A stretch of DNA of 64,000 nt from the NCBI GenBank assembly GCA_023423695.1, contig JAFAFA010000138.1, forward strand, positions 1 to 64,000, written 5' to 3'. Under the pieces are notes generated by a model. It was given only the letters and a program-made list of their open reading frames with translations, did no database searches and was not told the DNA's origin. Numbering within the stretch: the first letter of the stretch is position 1; every line of letters begins with the position of its first letter. Position numbers and translations under genes: made by a program. Shown in pieces: positions 26,728-35,515 of this stretch. This DNA is from Pseudomonadota bacterium (GTDB taxonomy: Bacteria; Pseudomonadota; Alphaproteobacteria; Azospirillales; Azospirillaceae).

Positions 26728-27924
26728 CTACCGTCCCGACAGCCGGTCGGCGATGTCGTGCATACCCTGGGCGCGGAGGACCGACTGGCGGTGGCGCAGC
26801 AGACGCCGCTCCAGCGCCTTTTCCATCGCCGCCCCGCCCAGCAGCGCGCCGTCCGCCCCCGTCAGCCGGTCGGCAAGGTCGCGGGTCAGCACCCCTTCGG
26901 CCTTCGCATCGCGGCGGTCGAGCGGCTGGTCGCCGACGATGCTCTGGCGCAGCCGTTCCAGCAGGACGGCCCGGCTCTGCGGCGCGCGCCCCTGCAGGGC
27001 GAGACGGCAGACCCGGCGCAGCGACGCTGCCATCGGCGCCAGTGCCGGGTCGGGGTCGCGGTCGAACAGAGCGTCGGCCAGCGCGCAAAGCCCGGCATGC
27101 AGGCTGGGCTGTGCGCCCAGCAGCTCCTTCATCGTGTCGGCGGAGCCTATGACGTCGGCGATCACCCCGTCCAGCAGGGCCAGATGCCGCGGCCAGACAT
27201 CGTCGTCGATCATCGCCAGCAGCAGGTCCAGCTTGCCGGCCAACGGCCAGCCGCCTTCCAGATGCTGGCACAGCAGGATCAGGAACAGCGTGTCGTGGCC
27301 CGCCTCCCCTACCGACTCCTCGATCCTGTTGCTGGTGCCGGGGAGGTCGGCGGCATCGAAGCGCGGCAGCCGGCGCCGTTCGGCCAATGCGTCCCGCGCG
27401 GTCCCGGCGACCGCCTCCACCATCTGGCGCAGTTCGCGGGCGCGGGCGGCATGCGGCACGCCGTGGAGGTCGGCATGGTGGCGGGCCACGGCATGGATGG
27501 CGGCTCCCAGCAGCCCGCCCTGTTCCTCCAAACGGCGGAACAACGGCCAGGAATGCAGCAGTTCGGTCGGGGTGATGCGCTGGGCATCAAGATAGGGTCG
27601 CAGCAGCCGGCCGATGACCACCCGGCTGTCGAAACCGCGCAGGTCGTCCGGCTTGCGGCAGAACGGCGCCCCGTCCGCCGTGCCGCCCAGGGTCAGGCTC
27701 TTGCGCGCGACCTGAGGAACGGTCTTGTGCAGGATCACCGTTTCCAGCGACAGGCCGGCGATGGTGCGGAACTTCACCACCTTCGCCTCCTCCACCCCGG
27801 ACGCGGCCAGTTGGGAACGGGCGGCCGACAGGGCCGCCTCCTGGTCGGTGTAGGCGCCCTCGATGAGCCAGCGTCCCTCGCGGCGGCTCTGCACCTCGTA
27901 ACTGACGCTGCCCGTTCCGAACAC
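26728..27924 (-). CDS. Unrecognised conserved-looking protein (398 aa)
   Basis: The start was placed at the GTG 27924 (MFGTGSVSYEVQ), because GGAGG lies about 9 bases upstream; a TTG nine codons earlier lacks a site. Residues about 5-65 form a small alpha/beta module (YEVQSRREGRWLIEG, then helix, then VVKFRTIAGLSLETVIL). The rest is almost entirely helical and rich in Arg, Leu and Ala, with a charged C-terminus. No signal peptide, membrane segment or catalytic motif is recognisable. Codon use matches its neighbours, so it is a real resident gene. Function unknown. Confidence 0.75.
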   Translation of the reverse strand: MFGTGSVSYEVQSRREGRWLIEGAYTDQEAALSAARSQLAASGVEEAKVVKFRTIAGLSLETVILHKTVPQVARKSLTLGGTADGAPFCRKPDDLRGFDSRVVIGRLLRPYLDAQRITPTELLHSWPLFRRLEEQGGLLGAAIHAVARHHADLHGVPHAARARELRQMVEAVAGTARDALAERRRLPRFDAADLPGTSNRIEESVGEAGHDTLFLILLCQHLEGGWPLAGKLDLLLAMIDDDVWPRHLALLDGVIADVIGSADTMKELLGAQPSLHAGLCALADALFDRDPDPALAPMAASLRRVCRLALQGRAPQSRAVLLERLRQSIVGDQPLDRRDAKAEGVLTRDLADRLTGADGALLGGAAMEKALERRLLRHRQSVLRAQGMHDIADRLSGR

Positions 27925-28027
27925 GGCGGAAGACCTCCGGCTCCGTTGCAATGCTGCAATACTGGCCGGCGGCGGGAGACGCGGCTGTGACGGCCGTCAC
28001 AGTGCGGCAAACCGTCAGCCGCCTCGC

Positions 28028-30373
28028 TCAGCCGGCCTTGTCTGCGGGCACGACGAAGCTGTCCATCACTTTCTTGCTGCCGGAATGGTCGAAATCGATC
28101 TCCAGCTTGTCCTCCGCCACCGCGGTGACCGTGCCGTAACCGAATTTCTGGTGGAACACGCGCGCGCCCTTGGCGAAGGGTGCATCGGGCCGCGGCCGCG
28201 GCGCCACGGCATAGGCGCCCTGGTCCAGGGTGATCGTCTTGGGCGCTGGCGCCTGCCGGTTGGAGCCGCGGAACTGGAAGCCGCCCGAACCGCCGCCGAA
28301 GCCGCCGGACCCGTAGGCCCCTGCCCCGCCGCCGAAACCGCCGCGCCCGCCGCTGCCGGCGAACAGGCCGTTGGCGGCCTCGGCCTCGATGTTGTCCTGC
28401 GGGATTTCCTCGACAAAGCGGGACGGCACGGCGCTGACCCAGTTGCCGTAGAGCCGGCGGTTGGCGGCATGGCTGACATAGGCGCGGCGGCGCGCGCGGG
28501 TCAGGCCGACATAGGCCAGCCGCCGCTCCTCCTCCAGCCCGGCGATGCCGGTCTCGTCCAGCGCGCGCTGGTTGGGGAACACGCCCTCCTCCCAACCCGG
28601 CAGGAAGACATGGTCGAACTCCAGCCCCTTGGCGCCGTGCAGCGTCATCACCGTGACCTGCTCGATCCCCGCAGCCTCGGCATTCTCCATCACCAGCGCC
28701 ACATGCTCCAGGAAGCCCGGCAGGTTCTCGAACTCCGCCATGGCGGTGATCAGTTCCTTCAGGTTCTCCAGCCGGCCGGGGGCCTCGGGCGTCTTGTCCT
28801 CCTGCCACATGCGGGTGTAGCCGGATTCGTCGAGGATGGTGCGGGCAAGCTCGGTGTGCGGCACCGTCGCCATCAGAGTCCGCCAGCGGAAGAAGTCCTG
28901 CAGCAGCCCGCGCAGGGTGGCGCGCAGCTTCGGCTTCAACTCGTCCGTCTCGGTCAGCGCCCAGCCGGCCTCGGTCAGCGACAGCCCTTGCGCGCGGGCC
29001 GCGGTATAGAGGCACTGCATCGCCGCCGGACCGACGCCACGCTTGGGCAGGTTGATGATGCGTTCGAAGGCAAGATCGTCGTCGCCGGAATTGACGACGC
29101 GGAAATAGGCCATCGCGTCGCGGATTTCCTGCCGCTCGTAGAAGCGCGGACCGCCCAGCACCTTGTAGGGCAGGCCGAGCGTGATGAAGCGCTCTTCGAA
29201 CTCGCGGGTCTGGAAGCCGGCGCGGACCAGCACCGCGATCTGCGCCAGGGACGTGCCCTTGCGCTGCAACGCCTCGATCTCCTCGCCGACCCAGCGCGCC
29301 TCCTCCTCGCCGTCCCACACCGCCTTGACCTTGACCGGCTCGCCACCGTCGGCCTCGGTCCACAAGGTCTTGCCGAGGCGGCCCTGGTTGTTGGCGATCA
29401 GTCCCGATGCCGCCGCCAGGATATGGCCGGTGGAGCGGTAGTTTTGCTCAAGTTTAATTATAGTAGCGCCAGGAAAATCGGTTTCAAATCTGAGGATATT
29501 CCCGATTTCTGCTCCTCTCCAGGCATAAATCGATTGATCCTCGTCACCGACGCAGCAGATATTCTTGTGCGCCTGCGACAGGATGCGCAGCCACAGATAC
29601 TGCGCGACGTTGGTGTCCTGATACTCGTCCACCAGCAGATACTTGAACTTGCGGTGATACTCCGCCAGCACATCCGGATGGTTCTGGAAGATGGCGAGGT
29701 TGTGCAGCAGCAGGTCGCCGAAGTCGCAGGCGTTCAGGGTGCGCAGCCGCTCCTGATAGGCACGGTAGATCGCCACCACGCGGCCGCCGGCCACATCGCC
29801 GCCGTCGGCATCGCCGAGACGGTCGGGGGTCAGGCCGCGGTCCTTCCAGCGTTCGATGGCGCCCAGGACCTGCCGGGGCGGCCATTTCTTGGAATCGATG
29901 TTCTCCGCTGCCAGAAGCTGCTTGATCAGGCGCACCTGATCGTCGGTGTCGAGGATGGTGAAGTTCGACTTCAGCCCGACCAACTCGGCATGGCGGCGCA
30001 GGATGCGCGCGGCCAGCGCGTGGAAGGTGCCGAGCCACCAGCCCTCGGGCTCGATCCCCACCAGATGGGCGACACGCTCACGCATCTCGCGCGCGGCCTT
30101 GTTGGTGAAGGTCACCGCCAGGATCTGGAAGGCGGCGGCGCGGCGCGTCATCAGCAGATGGGCCAGCCGGGTGGTCAGCACCCGCGTCTTGCCGGTGCCG
30201 GCGCCTGCCAGAACCAGCACCGGCCCGTCCAGCGCCTCCACCGCCGCCCGCTGGGTCGGGTTCAGCCCGTCCAGATAGGCGAAGCGCTGCGCCGCGCTTG
30301 GAAATCCCGTGGCCGAAGCGGCTGCGGGGGGAGCGGCATGGCTCAACGGATCGTCGTCGTACGCGTCTGACAT
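28028..30373 (-). CDS. uvrD: UvrD/PcrA-type ATP-dependent DNA helicase
   Basis: The 781-aa superfamily 1A helicase contains motif Q/I (NPTQRAAVEA, LAGAGTGKT), Ia FTNKAAREMRERV, II LLVDEYQDTN, III GDEDQSIYAWRGA, IV LEQNYRST, V VTVMTLHGAKGLEFDHVFL and VI AYVGLTRARR. A Gly-rich linker (about 670-700) leads to a C-terminal Tudor-like domain (HQKFGYGTVTAV) that binds RNA polymerase in PcrA/UvrD. Roles: mismatch and excision repair, and transcription-coupled repair. Bases about 29438-29545 use AT-rich rare codons, unlike the rest. Confidence 0.96.
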   Translation of the reverse strand: MSDAYDDDPLSHAAPPAAASATGFPSAAQRFAYLDGLNPTQRAAVEALDGPVLVLAGAGTGKTRVLTTRLAHLLMTRRAAAFQILAVTFTNKAAREMRERVAHLVGIEPEGWWLGTFHALAARILRRHAELVGLKSNFTILDTDDQVRLIKQLLAAENIDSKKWPPRQVLGAIERWKDRGLTPDRLGDADGGDVAGGRVVAIYRAYQERLRTLNACDFGDLLLHNLAIFQNHPDVLAEYHRKFKYLLVDEYQDTNVAQYLWLRILSQAHKNICCVGDEDQSIYAWRGAEIGNILRFETDFPGATIIKLEQNYRSTGHILAAASGLIANNQGRLGKTLWTEADGGEPVKVKAVWDGEEEARWVGEEIEALQRKGTSLAQIAVLVRAGFQTREFEERFITLGLPYKVLGGPRFYERQEIRDAMAYFRVVNSGDDDLAFERIINLPKRGVGPAAMQCLYTAARAQGLSLTEAGWALTETDELKPKLRATLRGLLQDFFRWRTLMATVPHTELARTILDESGYTRMWQEDKTPEAPGRLENLKELITAMAEFENLPGFLEHVALVMENAEAAGIEQVTVMTLHGAKGLEFDHVFLPGWEEGVFPNQRALDETGIAGLEEERRLAYVGLTRARRRAYVSHAANRRLYGNWVSAVPSRFVEEIPQDNIEAEAANGLFAGSGGRGGFGGGAGAYGSGGFGGGSGGFQFRGSNRQAPAPKTITLDQGAYAVAPRPRPDAPFAKGARVFHQKFGYGTVTAVAEDKLEIDFDHSGSKKVMDSFVVPADKAG
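29438..29545 (-). other. AT-rich rare-codon island inside uvrD
   Basis: Within a gene of almost uniform GC third positions, about 35 consecutive codons covering motifs III-IV use AGA, ATA, AAA, TTT, CTT, GGA and AAT. The protein sequence (from QSIYAWRGAEIG to TIIKLEQNY) remains fully conserved. The borders are abrupt on both sides. Confidence 0.8.
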
Positions 30374-30959
30374 GGGCGGCCCGGCTTGGGGAAAAGAAGA
30401 AAAATCGGCTCAAGCATGGGAATGCTGTCTTGCGGTTGGAACGTATATAGCACAGAGCGTCCCGGCACGAACCCCGCGACAGGCACCGTCCCCCCATTCG
30501 GGATTGCGCGGTTGCGCGGCCGAACCTAGGCCGAAGGGCGGGCGTTCAGGACATAGGACTCCGACTATCGGGTGGGTAAGCAATCTTCGCGGGGCCTATG
30601 CCGACCAGTATTGAAGTCACCCCCTATTGCAACCGAGAAAGCCGCCCAAGTCAGAGACCGGTGGTTAACGATTTCCCCTTTTCTGTCACAGGCCGTTATT
30701 CGACCACACCATCAAAGTTCGAATTATGTCCGCATCTTGTCTTATGCGGTCTTACGGCATATGCCCATTGCTCGACGCGAAATTTACCTAAGCGAAATTT
30801 TGCGACGCGCAAATCGGGGGTATCTATGGATCACAACGAGGCACCCCACACCCTGAGGGGGGAGCGGGCCGGACGCGGGAGCGGGCGGTCGGGGATGCCC
30901 CGGAAGCGCCATTCGGCGCAACTTTGATCGGAACGGAACAAAAGGCGGGCTGAGACCAT
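30374..30959. other. Long intergenic region before the first NarL-type regulator
   Basis: The 586 bases separate uvrD (leaving left) from a LuxR-type regulator (leaving right). Bases about 30600-30830 are AT-richer than average. Two direct copies of GCGAAATTT lie at 30777-30785 and 30792-30800, and a minus-strand TATATA near 30446 may serve uvrD. No small ORF here has a convincing ribosome site, and no RNA gene is recognised. The length suggests complex control of the regulator. Confidence 0.45.
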
Positions 30960-31638
30960 GGATGCCATCAACGTTTTCCTCATCGATGCCAACAAGCTTT
31001 TCCGTGAAGGCATGAAGCGCCTATTCGAGGGCACGTCCTTCAACGTCGTCGGCGAGGCCGGCAGCCTGCGCGAGGGCCTGACGGCGCTCGGCACCGGCAC
31101 CACCCCCGACCTGATCCTGATCGATCTGCCGAGCGGTGCCGACGAGGAAGTCGAGGCGATGCGCACGCTGCGCGAAGGCCACCCGTCGATCCGGATCGTC
31201 ATTCTGACCAACGACCTGGAAACCCGCCGCCTGTCGGCCGCGCTGGGCGCCGGCGCCGGTGGCTACCTGCTGAAGGACATCGCCTGCGAGGCGCTGATGC
31301 AGTCGCTGAAGCTGGTGATGATGGGCGAGAAGGTGTTCCCGACCCATCTGGCCGAGTTGCTGGTCAACGGCCGCACCGAGGACATGGGCGCCGAGCTGCC
31401 GACCCGCCGCAAGGGCCTGTCGCAGCGCGAGGTGCAGATCCTGCGCTGCCTGCTGAACGGCAACAGCAACAAGATGATCGCCAACCACCTGAACATCACC
31501 GAAGCCACCGTGAAGGTTCACCTGAAGAGCCTGCTGCGCAAGATCAACGCGTCCAACCGCACCCAGGCCGCCATCTGGGCGCTGAACAACGGCATCGGCG
31601 ACCAGGCTGCCGAGACCGGCGTCGCCGCCACCGTCTGA
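30960..31638 (+). CDS. NarL/FixJ-family response regulator with altered acid pocket
   Basis: The 226-aa regulator has a receiver domain (about 1-125) and a LuxR-type helix-turn-helix (about 150-210; LSQREVQILRCLLNGNSNK and ITEATVKVHLKSLLRK). The phospho-acceptor Asp is present (LILIDLPSG) and so is the Lys (YLLKDI), but the usual Asp-Asp pair after beta-1 reads Asp-Ala (FLIDANKLF), so Mg-dependent phosphorylation may be impaired. No kinase is adjacent. Flocculation regulator FlcA of Azospirillum belongs to this family; equivalence cannot be shown here. ATG at 30958 is read as the start, with coordinates given from the first in-frame full codon. Confidence 0.85.
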
Positions 31639-31935
31639 CCGCCGCCATCCGATCTCCTCACAGTCCAGCGTTTCGCAAGGTTTCGCCCGCTATCCGCTCC
31701 GGCTGCCCGCCCCTTCCATCCGGGGCCGGCGGTCGGCGGAGCGGCGCGGTGCCGTTTTCCGATTCCATGCCGCATCGGACGCCTCGGGGTCGGACGCGAA
31801 AGGCACGGGCATAGAGGAAGCGGTCTAAGACCAAAAGCGAACTACAGCGTCATAATGACCGTGCTTATGTGAACGTCCGGGCCGATGACGCCATTCCGGT
31901 GTTCCATCGCCGCAACCTTCCTGGAAATGCCCGCG

Positions 31936-32607
31936 ATGAACGTGCTGATCGCCGACGATCACCTGTTGTTCCGAGACGGTCTGCGCCGCCTGCTGGCGCA
32001 ATTCGATGCCGACATGACGTTTTTCGAGGCCAGCACCTATGACGAGGTGCGGGCGCTCTGCGATGGGACGAGACCCTTCGACCTGATCCTGCTCGATCTC
32101 GGAATGCCGGGCTGGACCGGCTTCTCTGCACTGGGCGACATCCATGTCAACCTGCCCAAGGCCCTGCTGGTGGTGGTGTCGGGATCGGAGAAGCGTTCCG
32201 ACCTCCTGGCCGCGCTGGAGAACGGTGCGGCCGGCTACATCCCGAAATCCTCCAGCGCCAAGGTGCTGCTCGGTGCGCTGCAGCTGGTGCTTGCCGGCGG
32301 CATCTATCTTCCCGAACAGGCGATCCGCGGCGGCGACCGCGTCGATCAGATGCAGGGCGGCTATGGCGGCGGCGCTGCGGGCGACCAGATGGACGACTCC
32401 GCGGCACTGGGCAACGGCAACGGCGACCAGCTGACGCCGCGCCAGCGTGATGTTCTGGCCCGTCTGCGCGACGGCAAGTCCAACAAGCAGATCGCCCACG
32501 AGTTGGGGCTGACGGAGGGCACGGTGAAGGTCCATGTCACCGCCATCCTGCGGCATCTGGGCGTGCGCAACCGAACCCAGGCCGCGCTGACGGCGCAGAG
32601 CCTGTGA
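31936..32607 (+). CDS. NarL/FixJ-family response regulator
   Basis: The start at 31936 (MNVLIADDHLLF) is preferred; 31927 is an in-frame alternative and the frame opens at 31885. The 223-aa protein has an intact receiver (ADDH acid pair, LILLDLGMPG phospho-Asp, VVVSGSE, YIPKSS), a Gly/Asp-rich linker (about 135-165) and a LuxR-type DNA-binding domain (LTPRQRDVLARLRDGKSNK, LTEGTVKVHVTAILRH). It follows the previous regulator in the same direction after 297 bp and resembles it in the output domain, so they may be old paralogs. Target genes unknown. Confidence 0.92.
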   Translation: MNVLIADDHLLFRDGLRRLLAQFDADMTFFEASTYDEVRALCDGTRPFDLILLDLGMPGWTGFSALGDIHVNLPKALLVVVSGSEKRSDLLAALENGAAGYIPKSSSAKVLLGALQLVLAGGIYLPEQAIRGGDRVDQMQGGYGGGAAGDQMDDSAALGNGNGDQLTPRQRDVLARLRDGKSNKQIAHELGLTEGTVKVHVTAILRHLGVRNRTQAALTAQSL

Positions 32608-32661
32608 GCCGTCAGGCGACACTCTCCCCACGATAAATCTCTCGAATCGAAAGAACTCTAT

Positions 32662-32687
32662 GTCATTCCCGCCTTCGCGGGAATGAC
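32662..32687. repeat. Perfect 11-bp-stem palindrome between convergent genes
   Basis: GTCATTCCCGC (32662-32672), loop CTTC, then the exact reverse complement (32677-32687). This kind of GTCATTCCCGC palindrome is widespread as an intergenic repeat in proteobacteria. It lies between the regulator stop (32607) and the hydrolase-like stop (32731) and can serve both as terminator. Confidence 0.75.
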
Positions 32688-32730
32688 GGCCGAGAGGCGT
32701 GCATCACGCAGGTCGTGGCGCAAGCGGCCT

Positions 32731-33468
32731 CTACCGCTGCGCCCGCTCCACCGCGGAGACCAGGGCCAGCAAAGCGCCGCGCAGTTCGGCGGCATGGGTG
32801 CGCGGGCGGATGGCGGCGGCATCGGGCACCGCGACGACGGTCAGCGTCCGGCAGCCGGTCAGCCGGCATTCCAGCCGGGCGAACAACTCCGCCGGTTCGC
32901 TTCCCTGCATCAGGGTCACCGGCACCCGAACCGCCGGCAATTCCGCCTCCAATTCGCCGAGGCGGTCGGACAGGTCCAGGGGCCGCGGCCGGCCGAAACA
33001 GGCGGACAGGGCGTTCCAGCGCCGCCGCAGCGGCGAATCGGCCCCGACATCGTCGACGATCATCACGCCGCCGACCTGATCCGGATAATCCAGCGCCGCC
33101 ACGATGGCGAGCGGCGCGGTCACCGCGCTCGCCACCAGCACCGGCCGCCGCCCGCCCCGCTCGACCAGCATCGACGATAGCCGCGCCGCGGCGGAGGCGG
33201 GCAAGGTCAGCCATTCCTGGCCCGACGGGACATGGTCGAGCAGGCGCCACCAGGCACCCTTGCCGGGATGGAGAAAGATCACCCGCCTGCCCAACGGATC
33301 GCCCGCCCGGTCTGCCGTGCGGTCGCCGGCCGTGCCAACACCGATGCCGGCATCCATCCGGTCCGACGCCGTGCCGTTCACCGCGAAGCGGACGGACTCT
33401 GCCCGTCCGGTGCGGACGGTGGAGGGCTGGGTGTGAAAGAACACGTTCGGGTTCCCCGGTGCTGGCAT
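32731..33468 (-). CDS. Alpha/beta-hydrolase-fold protein with degenerate active site
   Basis: The start at 33468 (MPAPGNPNVFF) gives 245 aa; the frame opens at a TTG 18 codons upstream. Fold markers are RRVIFLHPGKGAWWRLL (oxyanion region), PLAIVAALDYPDQVGGVMIVDD after the expected nucleophile turn, VRVPVTLMQGSEPAELF, and a late THAAELRGAL that could supply histidine. The nucleophile elbow reads VLVASAVTA, lacking the Gly-x-Ser-x-Gly form, so catalysis may be lost or altered. No signal peptide. Function unknown. Confidence 0.6.
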   Translation of the reverse strand: MPAPGNPNVFFHTQPSTVRTGRAESVRFAVNGTASDRMDAGIGVGTAGDRTADRAGDPLGRRVIFLHPGKGAWWRLLDHVPSGQEWLTLPASAAARLSSMLVERGGRRPVLVASAVTAPLAIVAALDYPDQVGGVMIVDDVGADSPLRRRWNALSACFGRPRPLDLSDRLGELEAELPAVRVPVTLMQGSEPAELFARLECRLTGCRTLTVVAVPDAAAIRPRTHAAELRGALLALVSAVERAQR

Positions 33469-33676
33469 TCCGCGATGGGACGTTCCCACCGCCGAAGCCA
33501 ACCCTAACGAAGCCGAACGCAAGTCGTCCCGTACGATAAATCGGGCAAAACCCTTAATGCGGCCCGGAAAGCCGCCTTGCCCGCAAAAGGTTTCAGCCGC
33601 CGCCGAAACGGCTTAAAAGCAAACCAAATTCCATTACTTGCCGGTGCTGTTCTCGGCCGGTGCAGTCGACGGCTGC

Positions 33677-34225
33677 TCAATGCAGCGTCACCTCGATCTC
33701 CTCGCCATCCGGCGCCACCGCCATCGGGCGGCGCAGCTCGCCCGCCAGGCTCCGCCATTCCGGCGCCCCACCCAGCTGTTGCAGCAACTGCGCGGTGAAG
33801 GCGAAGACGGCATGCTCCAGCGGCCCGTTGTCCTCGGCGTGGGCGTTGACGGTCAGGCAGGACTCGGCCGCGCTCTCGAAGATGGCGGCGGCGGCGCTGG
33901 TGCCGGGCCCGGGATCGGGCAGCGGGATGGCCTTCGGCTTTTCCCCGCTGACGCGCAGGCGCGACAGGTTGTCGGCCAGCAGGCGGGTGCGGATGGCGTT
34001 GTCGACCGCAGCGGCCATGGTGTACCCGGCCTCTTCCTCGACGGTGGCGCGCAGGACGCGCAGGCCGGCGATCAGCCCGCGGACGACGTCGCCGCCGCTG
34101 CCGCGCTTGGTTGCCGCCGCGACGGCGGTGCCGAGGATGGCGGCGACCACCGGCGACAGCGATTCGCCCTCGCGCGGCACGTTCGGCGCATCGGCGCCGG
34201 CGTCGGTGTTCAAAGCCTCGTTCAT
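33677..34225 (-). CDS. Hypothetical protein (182 aa)
   Basis: Not recognised. The sequence is Ala-rich and probably helical from about residue 20 to 95 (SPVVAAILGTAVAAATKRG, GLIAGLRVLRATVEEEAGY), with a Pro-rich loop around 100-108 and a helical second half ending in an acidic VAPDGEEIEVTLH. The first hydrophobic stretch is short and Gly/Ala-rich, so membrane insertion is doubtful. Codon use is that of the chromosome. It diverges from yccF. Confidence 0.6.
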   Translation of the reverse strand: MNEALNTDAGADAPNVPREGESLSPVVAAILGTAVAAATKRGSGGDVVRGLIAGLRVLRATVEEEAGYTMAAAVDNAIRTRLLADNLSRLRVSGEKPKAIPLPDPGPGTSAAAAIFESAAESCLTVNAHAEDNGPLEHAVFAFTAQLLQQLGGAPEWRSLAGELRRPMAVAPDGEEIEVTLH

Positions 34226-34495
34226 GCGGCCTCCGATCCGTATGGTCCGGAAACGGGCGGCCCGCCGGCGGTGCTGTCGGCGGTGGACCCGTCCGGACGC
34301 GTCGTCATGATGCCTCTACCGGATCTGTGGACCCTGCGGATCCGGTTCAAGGCATGGATTGCGTGAACCTCCCCCTCTTTCGCGCCGCCGGACGGGGTGC
34401 CCCATCGTTGCGGCTGGTCCTGCAATCGAAAGCCGCCCCTCTGGTCCACGGCCGGGACCGTCCCCACATCTGCGGCGAAAGGGAGGGTTCTTGTC

Positions 34496-34933
34496 ATGCC
34501 TCTGCTCAGTCTTCTCCTCAATGCGCTGTGGTTGATCACGGGCGGCATCTGGATGGCGCTCGGCTGGGTTCTGGCCGCGGTCCTGATGGCCCTGTCCATC
34601 ATCGGCCTGCCCTGGGCCCGGTCCGCCCTGACCATCGCCCATTACACCTTGCTTCCCTTTGGACAAACCGCCGTACGCCGGGATGAGTTCCGCGGACGCG
34701 AAGACATGGGCACCGGCGCGCTGGGCTTCATCGGCAACGTGGTGTGGTTCGTGCTGGCCGGCTGGTGGCTGGCTGCCGGCCATCTGATTGCCGCGGTGGG
34801 GCTCGCCATCACCATCATCGGCCTGCCCTTCGCCTGGGCGCATCTGAAGCTGGCCCTGCTGGCGCTCTGGCCGGTCGGGACCGAGATCGTGCCGGCCGAC
34901 AACGCCGACCGCCGCATGCCGGGCCGGATCTGA
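34496..34933 (+). CDS. yccF: YccF-domain inner membrane protein
   Basis: The start at 34496 follows GGGAGGG by 8 bases. The 145-aa protein consists of two YccF units, each a hydrophobic segment ending in a conserved LPWARSALTIA or LPFAWAHLKLA turn (about residues 5-45 and 75-115), joined by a polar loop (GQTAVRRDEFRG). YccF proteins are small inner membrane proteins of unknown function. The polar C-terminus (DNADRRMPGRI) is probably cytosolic. Confidence 0.9.
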   Translation: MPLLSLLLNALWLITGGIWMALGWVLAAVLMALSIIGLPWARSALTIAHYTLLPFGQTAVRRDEFRGREDMGTGALGFIGNVVWFVLAGWWLAAGHLIAAVGLAITIIGLPFAWAHLKLALLALWPVGTEIVPADNADRRMPGRI

Positions 34934-35095
34934 CGCTTCGCCGGTTGATTGGGGGCGGCCGTCCTGGCGGCGGCAAAGTTACGCCCCCGTAACCGATGCT
35001 TAGGCCATTAACCGTTGCTAAAGGATATGCCCCCGAAACTGTCGGAATATGTCGGGGTGGTTTCAGGCTTCCGGAACGAGGGGACATCGCTCTTC

Positions 35096-35461
35096 ATGTC
35101 TTGGCTGTCGATCTTTTCCGGGGGCAACAAGGCGTCCGGCGACGCGAAACCCAGCGCCGGGCCGCAGAAGGAGCGTCCGTCCGCCCCGCCGACGATCGTC
35201 ATCGACCACCACGAGTATGTGCCGGAGGAATTCGTCCTCGGCTCCTTCCGCATCCGACCTTATGACGGCGACCTGATCGCCAAGCAGAAGTTCGATTTCC
35301 GCCTGCAGTTCGACCTTGGCGGCGATCCGGTGGACGTCTCCTGCATCGGCATGGTGGTGAAGCTGACGGAGGAGGCCGGTCTCGTTGCCCGCTTCCAGTC
35401 GCCCCAGCCCTTCTACGAACGGAAGCTGATCGAGTACATGAAGGCCCTGAAGGGCCTGTAA
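35096..35461 (+). CDS. Small PilZ-like protein
   Basis: The start at 35096 (MSWLSIFSGG) has GAGGGG 12 bases upstream; an earlier ATG at 35027 with AAAGGA is possible and would add 23 residues. The 121-aa protein has a flexible N-terminus, then a compact beta domain (YVPEEFVLGSFRIRPYDGD, KFDFRLQFDLGGDPVDVSC) ending in a helix (ERKLIEYMKALKGL). The layout resembles divergent PilZ domains, but the RxxxR and DxSxxG c-di-GMP motifs are not evident, so c-di-GMP binding cannot be claimed. It lies 54 bp before mutL. Confidence 0.55.
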   Translation: MSWLSIFSGGNKASGDAKPSAGPQKERPSAPPTIVIDHHEYVPEEFVLGSFRIRPYDGDLIAKQKFDFRLQFDLGGDPVDVSCIGMVVKLTEEAGLVARFQSPQPFYERKLIEYMKALKGL

Positions 35462-35515
35462 GCGCGCGAATATGCCCGAAGATGGTGGTGCCGCGCGCCG
35501 GCTGCCACTATATCT

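Noticed and set aside
3811..30731. 13-base identity CGGACATAATTCG upstream of the chemoreceptor (3811-3823) and, inverted, before the first NarL-type regulator (30719-30731)
   Set aside because: Matches of this length are expected by chance in 64 kb; flanking bases do not extend it.
30598..30927. 109-codon plus-strand ORF before the first regulator
   Set aside because: Low-complexity, no Shine-Dalgarno sequence, codon use unlike neighbours; more likely regulatory DNA.
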